Assembly: GCA_947087275.1 (NCBI GenBank)
Contig: CAMUBZ010000010.1
Span: forward strand, 1-37,208
Source: an uncultured Candidatus Saccharibacteria bacterium
GTDB taxonomy: Bacteria; Patescibacteriota; Saccharimonadia; Saccharimonadales; Saccharimonadaceae
Reading direction: 5' to 3'
Length of the DNA: 37,208 bases
A program made the translations under genes and the position numbers. Shown here in pieces: positions 23,628-30,360 of the stretch. The notes beneath the pieces are model-generated. The model had not been told where the DNA came from. It saw nothing but the letters and a program-made list of their open reading frames with translations, and made no database searches. Each line of letters starts with the position of its first letter. The stretch's first letter is position 1.

Positions 23628-23656
23628 TTGCAAAAAATGAGTTGTTTTGATATAAT
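23628..23656 (+). promoter_or_regulatory. Promoter of the NYN gene, leaderless
   Basis: TTGCAA (23628-23633), 17-nt spacer, TATAAT (23651-23656), then 6 nt to the ATG. Confidence 0.65.
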
Positions 23657-23662
23657 TATTGC

Positions 23663-24325
23663 ATGAAGGAGGTCAAGAAACAAAATTCGTCGGATTTAGA
23701 CACGTATGTTTTTGTTGACGTGAGCAATATCCGAATGGCGTGCCAAATGAGCCTTGGGCTAAATTTGGACTTCCTGAAATGATATGAATATTTAACAGTA
23801 AAGTACCCTAGACTACGCGAAGTAAGATACTACGAAGGCATTGCAAATGGTGACGAGAAAAAGAAACGCCATTTTGAATTTTTGGAGGCTCAAGGGTACA
23901 CAATCTGCTCTTTAGAGAGAATGGCATATAAAACACCGGCTGAATTTGCTGAATTTGCTGAATTTGCTGATTTTGAATGCAGCGCGTGTGGTAGTCTCAA
24001 TACCGTACGAATTGCACCAGAGAAGATTAGGCTCAAATCCAATGTCGATGTGTATCTAGCAGCAAACATGCTAGAATGTGCAGCGAAACAGCCCGTGCAT
24101 ATCGTCTTGATCTCATGTGATGGAGATTATGCCGAAGCCATCCAGGCATTGTTAAGGATTAGCCCAAATTCTATGGTGACAGTTCTAGCAACGCCAGCTA
24201 CACGTCATAATAATTGTCTTTCTGTGAGACTAAAAAATTTGAGCCAAATTTTGCCTCGCAAGAATTATAGACTAACAAATATAAATAATATCCGCGATAA
24301 AGTTACACAAATCTCTAAGAATTGA
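23663..24325 (+). pseudogene. NYN-domain (PIN-like) protein gene with in-frame TGA
   Basis: Reading from the ATG at 23663, codon 40 (23780-23782) is TGA; on both sides the frame encodes one protein of about 220 residues. YVFVDVSNIRMA (N-terminal aspartate), KSNVDVYLAANML and VLISCDGDYAEAI are the acidic motifs of NYN/LabA-type PIN-like nucleases. The context FLK-TGA-YEYL suggests a tryptophan codon TGG changed to TGA. A 9-bp repeat adds AEF units at 23939-23974. Alternatives are a sequencing error, readthrough, or reinitiation at a TTG at 23882. Other genes here use TGA as stop, so recoding is not favoured. Confidence 0.75.
23939..23974 (+). repeat. 9-bp tandem repeat, four units
   Basis: GCTGAATTT three times exactly and GCTGATTTT once, in frame in the NYN gene. 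Unit length keeps frame whatever the copy number. Confidence 0.95.
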
Positions 24326-24327
24326 GC

Positions 24328-24441
24328 ATCGCACCATTACTGGTGCGATCTCCTGGGAACAGCACCGAAGTGGTGCTCCCGACGTTGAGGCCGATATGAC
24401 CCCTATAGTTTTATTATATCAAATATTTCAATTTTTGCAAG
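24328..24441 (-). ncRNA. Candidate structured small RNA or 3' region
   Basis: On the minus strand a promoter (TTGCAA at 24436-24441, 16-nt spacer, TATAAT at 24414-24419) would start an RNA near 24407 holding two strong hairpins: AGCACC/GGTGCT (24361-24377) enclosed by partial GGGA/TCCC pairing, and ATCGCACCA/TGGTGCGAT with a tetraloop (24328-24349). No open frame follows; it would run antisense into the NYN pseudogene. It was compared with 4.5S, tmRNA and common riboswitches from memory without a match. Alternatively it is the 3' untranslated region of the NYN gene. Confidence 0.3.
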
Positions 24442-24458
24442 AGAGGAATGTAAAAATT

Positions 24459-24490
24459 ACAAATAGTACCCCATTTGGGGTACTATTTGT
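24459..24490 (-). terminator. Terminator of dnaK
   Basis: A perfect 14-bp stem (ACAAATAGTACCCC and its complement) with a 4-nt loop, followed on the minus strand by a short T-run (TAATTTTT). Confidence 0.9.
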
Positions 24491-24505
24491 TAGGCGGAGT
24501 GCAGA

Positions 24506-26401
24506 TTATTTGTTATCTACGACTTCACCTTCGACTGCGTCGCCGTCGTCGCTTCCGGAATTATCCATCGGTTCGGCGGTTGGCTTCTCTTCGGAGCCAG
24601 ACTGATACATCTTAGCGCCAATAGGCATGAGAACGTTGTTCAAAGTCTTTTGAGCCTCTTCAAGTTTCTCTTTGTCGGTGCCAGATTCCTCGAGAGCCTT
24701 CTTAGCCTCAGCGACGGCGTCTTTGATGGCTTTGGCGTCATCCTCAGAAATCTTATCCTTAAACTCCTCGGGCATCTTTTCGGCCTGATAGATTGCATTC
24801 TCGAGTTGGTTCTTGGCGTCGATCGCTTCGCGCTTCTTCTTGTCTTCGTCAGCGTGGGCCTCGGCTTCCTTCTGAGCCTTCTCGATATCTTCTTTGCTCA
24901 TGTTGCCAGAGTTCTGGATGGTAATAGATTGCTCTTTGCCAGTTCCCTTGTCTTTGGCGGTGACGTTCAAGATACCGTTGGCATCAAGGTTGAAGGTCAC
25001 CTCAATCTGAGGCACACCGCGCGGAGCAGGAGCAATACCGTCGAGGATGAAACGGCCAAGAGACTTGTTGTCGGCGGCCATTTCGCGCTCGCCCTGCAAG
25101 ACATGGATTTCTACCTGGGGCTGGTTATCAGCAGCGGTGGAGAAAACCTCGGACTTGCTGGTTGGAATAGTGGTATTGCGCTCAATTAACTTAGTGCTGA
25201 CGCCACCCATAGTCTCGATACCGAGAGAAAGTGGAGTCACATCGAGCAAGAGTACATCCTTGACATCACCCTGCAAGACACCGCCCTGAATGGCAGCACC
25301 CACAGCCACGACTTCATCTGGGTTGACACCCTGCATCGGGTCTTTGCCGAAAATCTTTTTGACTTCCTCAATCACGGCTGGCATGCGGGTCATACCACCA
25401 ACCATCACGACTTCGTCAATATCTTTGGCGGTCAATTTAGCATCTTTGAGGGCTTTCTCAACTGGCTCCGCCAAGCGCTCGAGGAGAGGCTTAACCAACT
25501 CTTCGAGTTTGGCACGGGTGAGAGTATACTCAAAGTGCTTAGGGCCATCAGCATCAGCAGTCAAGAATGGCAAGTTAATCTCAACTTCTTTGGCGCTGGA
25601 GAGCTCTTTCTTGGCCTTCTCGGCTTCGTCTTTGACGCGTTGCATGGCAGCAGCGTCGTTCTTGATGTCGATGCCAGATTCTTTCTTGAACTCATCCAAG
25701 AGGAAGTTGACGATGATGTTGTCGAAGTCTTCACCACCGAGGTGAGTATCACCGTTGGTGGATTTAACTTCAAACACGCCGTCGCCAAGTTCAAGGATGG
25801 AGACATCAAAAGTACCGCCACCGAGGTCGAAAACGGCAATTTGCTCATCCTTTTTGCTCTCGAGACCGTAAGCCAAAGCTGCGGCGGTTGGCTCGTTAAT
25901 AATACGCTTTACCTCGAGGCCAGCAATTTTGCCGGCGTCTTTGGTGGCCTGACGTTGAGAATCGTCGAAGTAGGCTGGGACAGTAATGATAGCCTCAGTA
26001 ACAGGCTCGCCAAGGAAGGCCTCAGCATCTGCCTTGATCTTGGAAAGAATCATGGCAGAGATTTCTTCTGGAGTGTATTCTTTACCATCCATCTCAACGG
26101 CGACACCGTTGCCTTTTTTGACAATCTTATACGGCATGATGTCGAGGTCGCGCTGAACTTCTTTGTCGTCAAATTTGCGACCGATGAGGCGCTTGATACC
26201 ATAAATCGTATTCTTTGGGTTGGTGACACGCTGACGCTGGGCAACTTTGCCGACCAAGCGATCACCTTTTTTGGTGACGGCTACAACACTCGGCGTGGTG
26301 CGGTCGCCCTCACTGTTGGCGATAACCTCTGGTTTGCCAGCCACCATGTACGCAAAGGCAGAGTTGGTGGTACCGAGGTCAATACCGATGATTTTTGACA
26401 T
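24506..26401 (-). CDS. dnaK: Chaperone DnaK (Hsp70)
   Basis: The 631-residue Hsp70 has the ATPase domain ([39 protein letters not shown]), the linker [15 protein letters not shown] and substrate domain, and an acidic C-terminal lid ending EGEVVDNK. The length is normal. Two HrcA-type promoters (26595-26669) drive it. Between them and the ATG lies a leader of about 187 nt that contains palindromic element B. GAAAGGAA is the ribosome binding site. It stands alone rather than in a grpE-dnaK-dnaJ operon. Confidence 0.98.
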   Translation of the reverse strand: MSKIIGIDLGTTNSAFAYMVAGKPEVIANSEGDRTTPSVVAVTKKGDRLVGKVAQRQRVTNPKNTIYGIKRLIGRKFDDKEVQRDLDIMPYKIVKKGNGVAVEMDGKEYTPEEISAMILSKIKADAEAFLGEPVTEAIITVPAYFDDSQRQATKDAGKIAGLEVKRIINEPTAAALAYGLESKKDEQIAVFDLGGGTFDVSILELGDGVFEVKSTNGDTHLGGEDFDNIIVNFLLDEFKKESGIDIKNDAAAMQRVKDEAEKAKKELSSAKEVEINLPFLTADADGPKHFEYTLTRAKLEELVKPLLERLAEPVEKALKDAKLTAKDIDEVVMVGGMTRMPAVIEEVKKIFGKDPMQGVNPDEVVAVGAAIQGGVLQGDVKDVLLLDVTPLSLGIETMGGVSTKLIERNTTIPTSKSEVFSTAADNQPQVEIHVLQGEREMAADNKSLGRFILDGIAPAPRGVPQIEVTFNLDANGILNVTAKDKGTGKEQSITIQNSGNMSKEDIEKAQKEAEAHADEDKKKREAIDAKNQLENAIYQAEKMPEEFKDKISEDDAKAIKDAVAEAKKALEESGTDKEKLEEAQKTLNNVLMPIGAKMYQSGSEEKPTAEPMDNSGSDDGDAVEGEVVDNK

Positions 26402-26594
26402 AATTATTCCTTTCTTTAATACAATCTAACTACTACCACACTGGAGCAATCGCTATTTCTCGAGGCGCGTTCGCAACGCCTGTCGTTACAGGGTTGCGCC
26501 GCTACTCCTCGGCCGAGCCTCCGGATCCTCTCAAAATAGCATTTGCTCCAGCCCAGTACTAGTTACATCATCTTAAATTTCAGTTCTTATTCCA
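26402..26594 (-). other. dnaK leader region
   Basis: The long gap between dnaK and the YjdF-like gene holds, in order, this leader (mostly element B), two CIRCE promoters and a pair of hairpins. No open frame is supported here. Confidence 0.7.
26427..26565 (-). repeat. Palindromic element copy B (dnaK leader)
   Basis: Arms 26427-26458 and 26534-26565 are inverted copies matching at 25 of 32 positions; the inner 18 match at 16. Four of the seven differences keep G-U pairs in the dnaK mRNA. The core holds the family hairpin (26473-26497, apex CTGT-CGTT-ACAG) and CTCGGCCGAGCCTCCGGAT, shared almost exactly with copy D. Confidence 0.8.
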
Positions 26595-26632
26595 ATAATA
26601 TATCATTAGCACTCGTGTGTCAATAGTGCTAA
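26595..26632 (-). promoter_or_regulatory. dnaK promoter P1 with CIRCE
   Basis: The minus strand has TTGACA (26618-26623), 17 nt, TATTAT (26595-26600). A CIRCE site spans 26606-26632: TTAGCACTA-N9-GAGTGCTAA, one mismatch from consensus, with the -35 forming the first six bases of the spacer. Confidence 0.9.
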
Positions 26633-26640
26633 TTAGGTTA

Positions 26641-26678
26641 ATTGTAGCAAATTAGCAGTCAAGCGTCAAGACTGCTAA
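26641..26678 (-). promoter_or_regulatory. dnaK promoter P2 with CIRCE-like operator
   Basis: TTGACG (26664-26669), 17 nt, TACAAT (26641-26646). The operator 26652-26678 reads TTAGCAGTC-N9-GACTGCTAA: a perfect 9-9-9 dyad that differs from CIRCE by one symmetric base in each arm, with -35 and -10 in exactly the same register as P1. Confidence 0.75.
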
Positions 26679-26735
26679 CGCAGTCTTGCTGTCTGCGTCG
26701 CTCAAGCCATAAAACTATGTTTTATGGCTGTTCGC
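26669..26735. repeat. Two perfect hairpins at the end of the YjdF-like gene
   Basis: CAAGACTGC/GCAGTCTTG (9 bp, loop TAAC, 26669-26690) and AGCCATAAAAC/GTTTTATGGCT (11 bp, 3-nt loop, 26706-26730). The second overlaps the stop codon at 26715. The layout resembles element copy A (two hairpins at a gene's 3' end, and a shared GGCGAGGAA word nearby), but the family apex is absent, so membership is uncertain. Confidence 0.5.
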
Positions 26736-27356
26736 TTTCCTCGCCAGTTCAAGAGTGCTAACTTTGGAGAATTTGGTGATGAAGAATATACAGATAATTC
26801 CCCCAATCAGCGAGGCGATCATGTCCCACATCGTGTCGGCGACGCCAGATTTGACTAATTCCTGCATGTGGCCACCGCAAATCTCGTCGTAGAGGAACTC
26901 ATAGCATTCCCAACCGAGCGCCACAATTGCCACAATTCCGAGCAAAAACAGAACTTGGAACCAGCGAGGACTCTGGCGTTTGGCGTCTTGATGCTCATGT
27001 CGGGCAAAAAGTTCTTGCCCGACAACTGCGACGAGGGCACCTGAGGCAAAATGCACAATTTTATCATAATAAGAGTCATTATTTGCCGCCACCAGCACTT
27101 CGCTATACCAGTTGAGGTCAATGCCGAGCACCATAGCAATAATTAAAAAGATTTCGTAGGCCAAAATGAGAGGTACGCTGAATTCGATCTTAGCTAATTT
27201 GAAAAGGTTGGGGACGTAGGGCAAGACAATGGTAGCAATATAGCTAAGGGGCTTAGACCAGTAGGTTGGGGCGATGAGCCAGCCAATCAGCATTAGCACA
27301 CCAGAAAGAGAAATCAGAACCTTGAGGGCATTGGTGATAATCGCTAATTTCTTCAT
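26715..27356 (-). CDS. YjdF/DUF2238-like inner-membrane protein
   Basis: The 213-residue protein has about five membrane segments. YYDKIVHFASGALVAVVGQELF and DTMWDMIASLIGG, with a glutamate in WECYEFLYD between them, match the conserved D-K-x-x-H, E and D-T-x-x-D-M pattern of YjdF/DUF2238 proteins of unknown function. TAAAAT preceded by TATGG lies 6 nt before the ATG, so the mRNA is probably leaderless. The 3' end encodes ANSHKT within a strong hairpin. Confidence 0.65.
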   Translation of the reverse strand: MKKLAIITNALKVLISLSGVLMLIGWLIAPTYWSKPLSYIATIVLPYVPNLFKLAKIEFSVPLILAYEIFLIIAMVLGIDLNWYSEVLVAANNDSYYDKIVHFASGALVAVVGQELFARHEHQDAKRQSPRWFQVLFLLGIVAIVALGWECYEFLYDEICGGHMQELVKSGVADTMWDMIASLIGGIICIFFITKFSKVSTLELARKANSHKT

Positions 27357-27362
27357 AGAGAT

Positions 27363-27368
27363 ATTTTA
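27363..27368 (-). promoter_or_regulatory. Extended -10 box of the YjdF-like gene, leaderless
   Basis: TATGG-TAAAAT on the minus strand, 6 nt before the ATG. Confidence 0.5.
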
Positions 27369-27388
27369 CCATAAAATATATTAAGGTT

Positions 27389-27417
27389 AAAACCGCCCGA
27401 TGGTGCTGGGCGGTTTT
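27389..27417 (-). terminator. Terminator of the Nudix gene
   Basis: AAAACCGCCC/GGGCGGTTTT stem with a 9-nt loop, 3 nt after the stop of the gene at 27421. Same stem as at 22686. Confidence 0.9.
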
Positions 27418-27420
27418 AAT

Positions 27421-28032
27421 TTAAGGTTGATATTCATTCAAGACTTCCAGTGGCAAGACAAAGCCTTGGCGGCAGTTTTTGACAACTTGCAAGACGAGGT
27501 CCGGGCTGCGTAGCTTGTCCTGACGTTCCAAATCATAAATCGCGTCCTCAGAAAACCAGCGTTGCGACTTGACCTCTTTGTGGTTAAACTCAAAAGTTTC
27601 TCCGGTAAGTTCTGCTACGAAGACAATGAGCAAACAGGGGTCGTCGTTATGCTTACCATGTTTGATCGCGCAAATTCCCTTGAGCCGCACGCCTTGGCCC
27701 AACTCTTCGCGAGCCTCACGCACGGCGGCGTCGATAAACTGCTCATCTTCTTCGCAACTACCGGAAGGGATATTCCACCGATCTTCGATAGTATGCCAGA
27801 CGCCATTAATGCGGCAGCGCAGATCCTCCACAAGAAGAAATTCCCCTTTGTCATTAGTAATCACTACGCCGGCGCGATACCACGAGTCACCCCACCGCTG
27901 ACGATGCGCTTTGGTTACGCTAAGACGGAATAGCTCACTACGGTCCTCAATGATTTTAGGTGTTTCTGCTGAAGTATAGATTGTTGCCACAAAGTTTTTG
28001 ACGATATCAGAAAGGTGCTGATAAATACCCAT
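27421..28032 (-). CDS. Nudix hydrolase
   Basis: The 203-residue protein has a Nudix domain (about 60-180): WYRAGVVITNDKGEFLLVED, RWNIPSGSCEEDEQFIDAAVREAREELG (box with REAREE) and LLIVFVAELTG. The N-terminal 50 residues are helical. It resembles the upstream Nudix gene (shared WNIP-G and WYRA/WFRA entry), suggesting paralogues with different substrates. The ATG at 28032 has an ideal AAAGGAGGT 7 nt upstream; the start at 28062 has none. That ribosome binding site lies in the loop of a short AATACCC/GGGTATT hairpin. Confidence 0.85.
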   Translation of the reverse strand: MGIYQHLSDIVKNFVATIYTSAETPKIIEDRSELFRLSVTKAHRQRWGDSWYRAGVVITNDKGEFLLVEDLRCRINGVWHTIEDRWNIPSGSCEEDEQFIDAAVREAREELGQGVRLKGICAIKHGKHNDDPCLLIVFVAELTGETFEFNHKEVKSQRWFSEDAIYDLERQDKLRSPDLVLQVVKNCRQGFVLPLEVLNEYQP

Positions 28033-28058
28033 TTCTCCACCTCCTTTGGCTGGGTATT
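28024..28058 (-). promoter_or_regulatory. Hairpin enclosing the Nudix ribosome binding site
   Basis: AATACCC (28052-28058 read on minus) pairs with GGGTATT just after the ATG (28024-28030), holding AAAGGAGGT and the start codon in the loop or stem foot. Confidence 0.4.
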
Positions 28059-28069
28059 CCAATAAAAAC

Positions 28070-28098
28070 TGCGGTTTAATCTAATAGATTAAACCGCA
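28070..28098 (-). terminator. Terminator of the second Nudix gene
   Basis: A perfect 13-bp stem (TGCGGTTTAATCT and its complement) with a 3-nt loop, followed on the minus strand by GTTTTTATT. Confidence 0.9.
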
Positions 28099-28144
28099 TT
28101 CGAATGCGCAGATACTGAGATGATACTTTGATGGCTGGTTTGTT

Positions 28145-28795
28145 TTAGTCACCCCATGAGTTAATCTCGTTCAGGTGTTTTTCGCCGCGTAAGTACGCTT
28201 CGTAGGCCCCCAAACTGTCCATAACCGACTCCGGGCTACGCAAGATTCCGACCGCATGTAACGTCCGTACACCCTCAGTAGAGAACTTGTGGATATCAAG
28301 CGTTTCCGGAGTATGATAGTGTTCGGGGCCAGACTGGTCCTCAGCCAAATAGGTAGGCATCGCGTAATCTTTGCCCCAGCGAACATGAAGTATCCCCAGA
28401 ATCTTCACCATATGGTCGCTTTCCTCTTTGACTTCACGCAACAAGCCCTGCTCAAAGGTTTCTCCGACCATAATACGGCCAGCCGGGATATTCCAACCCC
28501 CATCCTCATCAACCCATTCGTTCTTATCCTTGTGCTGGATATTGAGGTAGTAATCCCTGAGGGCGGCGCTCTTGAGCTTTTTGACCTGAGCCTTACCTTC
28601 GTGCATCATGAGAATCTTTCCCGCCTGATCCACAACTAACGCAGCCGCCCTGAACCAGGGCAGTCCAAACTCGTCGATTTTGGACTGCAAAGCCGGGTCA
28701 TAATCAGGGTCAGAGCCATATTTGGCATGGACCCATGCGGTGATTTTGGCCATCAACTCCGCGTTTTCAGTTACCGGTACTACAATTTTAGACAT
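28145..28795 (-). CDS. Nudix hydrolase
   Basis: The 216-residue protein has a Nudix domain (about 50-180): WFRAAALVVDQAGKILMMHEG and GGWNIPAGRIMVGETFEQGLLREVKEESD, the last being a canonical box (GX5EX7REVXEESD) with the final G-U replaced by D-H. It is probably a paralogue of the Nudix protein at 27421. The start at 28795 is behind GGGGG; a longer frame to 28903 lies within the leader and lacks a binding site. The strong promoter at 28934-28962 gives a leader of about 130 nt with a long inverted repeat. Confidence 0.85.
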   Translation of the reverse strand: MSKIVVPVTENAELMAKITAWVHAKYGSDPDYDPALQSKIDEFGLPWFRAAALVVDQAGKILMMHEGKAQVKKLKSAALRDYYLNIQHKDKNEWVDEDGGWNIPAGRIMVGETFEQGLLREVKEESDHMVKILGILHVRWGKDYAMPTYLAEDQSGPEHYHTPETLDIHKFSTEGVRTLHAVGILRSPESVMDSLGAYEAYLRGEKHLNEINSWGD

Positions 28796-28840
28796 TTTGC
28801 ATGTCCCCCTTTCTGGCTTAGCGCCAACATGAAGAAATCC

Positions 28841-28899
28841 AAAATAGTACACTTTACGAGATTTATCATCTCTGATCTGGAAATGTGCTATTTTGGTCG
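28841..28899 (-). other. Inverted repeat in the Nudix leader
   Basis: CCAAAATAG and CTATTTTGG pair over 9 bp, with further ACA/TGT pairing and an inner GAGAT/ATCTC hairpin, in the leader RNA. No T-run follows, so it is not a simple terminator. In the 28796-29113 gap the rest is the two divergent promoters and the nusA leader. Confidence 0.5.
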
Positions 28900-28933
28900 T
28901 CAAAATTTTGCCTCACACTGGAGAGCTATCTAC

Positions 28934-28962
28934 ATTGTAGCACAGAACTGTATTTTTGTCAA
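28934..28962 (-). promoter_or_regulatory. Promoter of the Nudix gene at 28145
   Basis: TTGACA (28957-28962), 17-nt spacer ending CTGTGC, TACAAT (28934-28939). Confidence 0.85.
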
Positions 28963-28984
28963 TAGCAGAAGCAGTTTACGAGCA

Positions 28985-29012
28985 TTGACAAAAAAAATCT
29001 TTGCGTTACAAT
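28985..29012 (+). promoter_or_regulatory. Promoter of nusA
   Basis: TTGACA (28985-28990), 16-nt spacer, TACAAT (29007-29012). Confidence 0.8.
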
Positions 29013-29030
29013 GGGGTTATACAGATATTG

Positions 29031-29055
29031 ACCGACCCGAAGAGGGGCGGTTTTT
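29031..29055 (+). terminator. Terminator-like hairpin in the nusA leader (attenuator)
   Basis: ACCGACCC/GGGGCGGT (one mismatch) around GAAGA, followed by TTTTT, lies between the transcription start (about 29019) and the nusA ATG (29114). Confidence 0.55.
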
Positions 29056-29113
29056 GGCTTTTATGAGGGCGTTGCCCAAGCCAAAGGTTATCTATACCAG
29101 AGAAAGGAGAAAA

Positions 29114-30298
29114 ATGGAAGGTTTAGATCTGAAACAACTGAGCGCAATGGTGAATGTGATTGCGGAAGAAAAGGGGTTACCGGAAGATGCCGTGCTAGAC
29201 GTGGTGCAGATGGCGATTGCGGCGGCGTGGCGCCGAGACAACGGCGATAAAGATATGAACGTGCGGGCTTTGCTGGACACCAAGACCGGTAAGGCAACGG
29301 TGTTTGTGGGCCGCGAGGTGATTGAAGACGACGTAGCATATAATCCTGCTACCGAAATCCCTCTAGCTGAGGCTGTGAAGGTGAAAAAAGACGCCCAGGT
29401 TGGCGATATGGTTGAAGAATCGTTTGAGGTGAAGGATTTTGGTCGCGTGGCCGCGATGACCGCCAAGCAAGTGGTGGTGCAACGCTTGCGTGAGGCGGAG
29501 CGCGACGCAGTTTTGACGGCGTTTGAGGATAAAATCGGTACCGTGATGACCGGCGTAGTAGCACGTGTAGAGCCGCGGGTGGTACGGATTGACCTGGGCA
29601 AGGCTTCAGGGATCATGCCACGGTCGGAGCAAATTGACGGCGAATATTACACCGTGGGCGAGCGGATTAAGGTCTATATCAAGGGCGTAGAGCACGACGA
29701 CACTCGGGCGCAGCTGATTCTCTCACGCGGGAACGCAGAGTTTATTGAGTACTTATTCCGCCAGGAAGTGCCAGAACTCGAGAACGGCTCGGTAGAAATC
29801 CGCGGAATTGCCCGTGAGGCCGGCCGGCGCACTAAGATTGCCGTGATGTCAACCGTACCAGGTGTGGACCCAGTGGGTACCTTTGTGGGTGGTCGCGGGA
29901 TGCGCGTGCAGGCGATTATGAACGAAATCGGTGACCGCGAGAAGATTGATATTATCAACTGGAGCGAGAACCCGTCGGAATATATCCGTGAGGCGCTCAG
30001 TCCGGCTGAAGTAACCAAGGTGGAGATTGACGGCAAGAAGGCCAAGGTTTACGTGACCGAAGACCAGCAGTCGATTGCAATTGGCCGCCAAGGGCAAAAT
30101 GTGCGCCTAGCATCGAAGTTGACCGGTTATGAAATTGACATTGAACTTGCCAAGGCACCAGAGAAGAAAAAGCGCAAGAACGCAGAAGATTCCCTCCTGA
30201 ATGCTTTGAGTGAAGCTGATGAAGAGGGTCCAGCCGCAGGCTTGGACGAGAAGGTAGAGATTGACGACGCAGAAGAAATGAGTGGCTCTGAAGAATAA
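29114..30298 (+). CDS. nusA: Transcription factor NusA
   Basis: The 394-residue elongation and termination factor has the N-terminal RNA-polymerase-binding domain (LKQLSAMVNVIAEEKGLPEDAVLDVV), an S1 domain (about 133-200: GTVMTGVVARVEPRVVRIDLG), and two KH domains (REAGRRTKIAVMS, DPVGTFVGGRGMRVQAI; then VEIDGKKAKVYV, AIGRQGQNVRLASKLTG), then an acidic tail. The acidic-repeat domains of enterobacteria are absent, as usual outside Proteobacteria. A longer frame from 28727 runs through the promoter and is rejected; AGGAG precedes the ATG at 29114. rimP and infB, its usual neighbours, are missing. A leader hairpin suggests autoregulated attenuation. Confidence 0.97.
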   Translation: MEGLDLKQLSAMVNVIAEEKGLPEDAVLDVVQMAIAAAWRRDNGDKDMNVRALLDTKTGKATVFVGREVIEDDVAYNPATEIPLAEAVKVKKDAQVGDMVEESFEVKDFGRVAAMTAKQVVVQRLREAERDAVLTAFEDKIGTVMTGVVARVEPRVVRIDLGKASGIMPRSEQIDGEYYTVGERIKVYIKGVEHDDTRAQLILSRGNAEFIEYLFRQEVPELENGSVEIRGIAREAGRRTKIAVMSTVPGVDPVGTFVGGRGMRVQAIMNEIGDREKIDIINWSENPSEYIREALSPAEVTKVEIDGKKAKVYVTEDQQSIAIGRQGQNVRLASKLTGYEIDIELAKAPEKKKRKNAEDSLLNALSEADEEGPAAGLDEKVEIDDAEEMSGSEE

Positions 30299-30317
30299 AA
30301 ATCTAGAAACGAAGACG

Positions 30318-30344
30318 GGGAGCGCTTTGCAGCGCTCCCTTTTT
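30318..30344 (+). terminator. Terminator of nusA
   Basis: A 9-bp perfect stem GGGAGCGCT/AGCGCTCCC, loop TTGC, then TTTTT. Confidence 0.95.
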
Positions 30345-30360
30345 AGTGCCAGATGGTAGT

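Noticed and set aside
23780-23782. TGA read as glycine or tryptophan (alternative code)
   Set aside because: Many intact genes here, including the ABC1 kinase and Nudix genes, end with TGA at ATGA overlaps, so TGA works as stop.
23939-23974. CRISPR array
   Set aside because: The units are 9-bp in-frame tandem repeats without spacers; no cas genes are in the window.
24328-24377. Signal-recognition-particle RNA
   Set aside because: The conserved GGAAG-type internal loop and flanking AGCA motifs of the SRP Alu-less core are not present.
25535-26398. Long open frame antisense to dnaK
   Set aside because: A well-known mirror of dnaK codon use; no family resemblance.
26669-26760. Sixth copy of the palindromic element at the YjdF-like gene
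   Set aside because: The two-hairpin layout and a GGCGAGGAA word resemble copy A, but the conserved apical hairpin is missing; kept only as hairpins.
28727-29113. Long N-terminal extension of the NusA frame
   Set aside because: It runs through two divergent promoters and the leader hairpin; the ATG at 29114 has a ribosome binding site and begins the conserved NusA domain.
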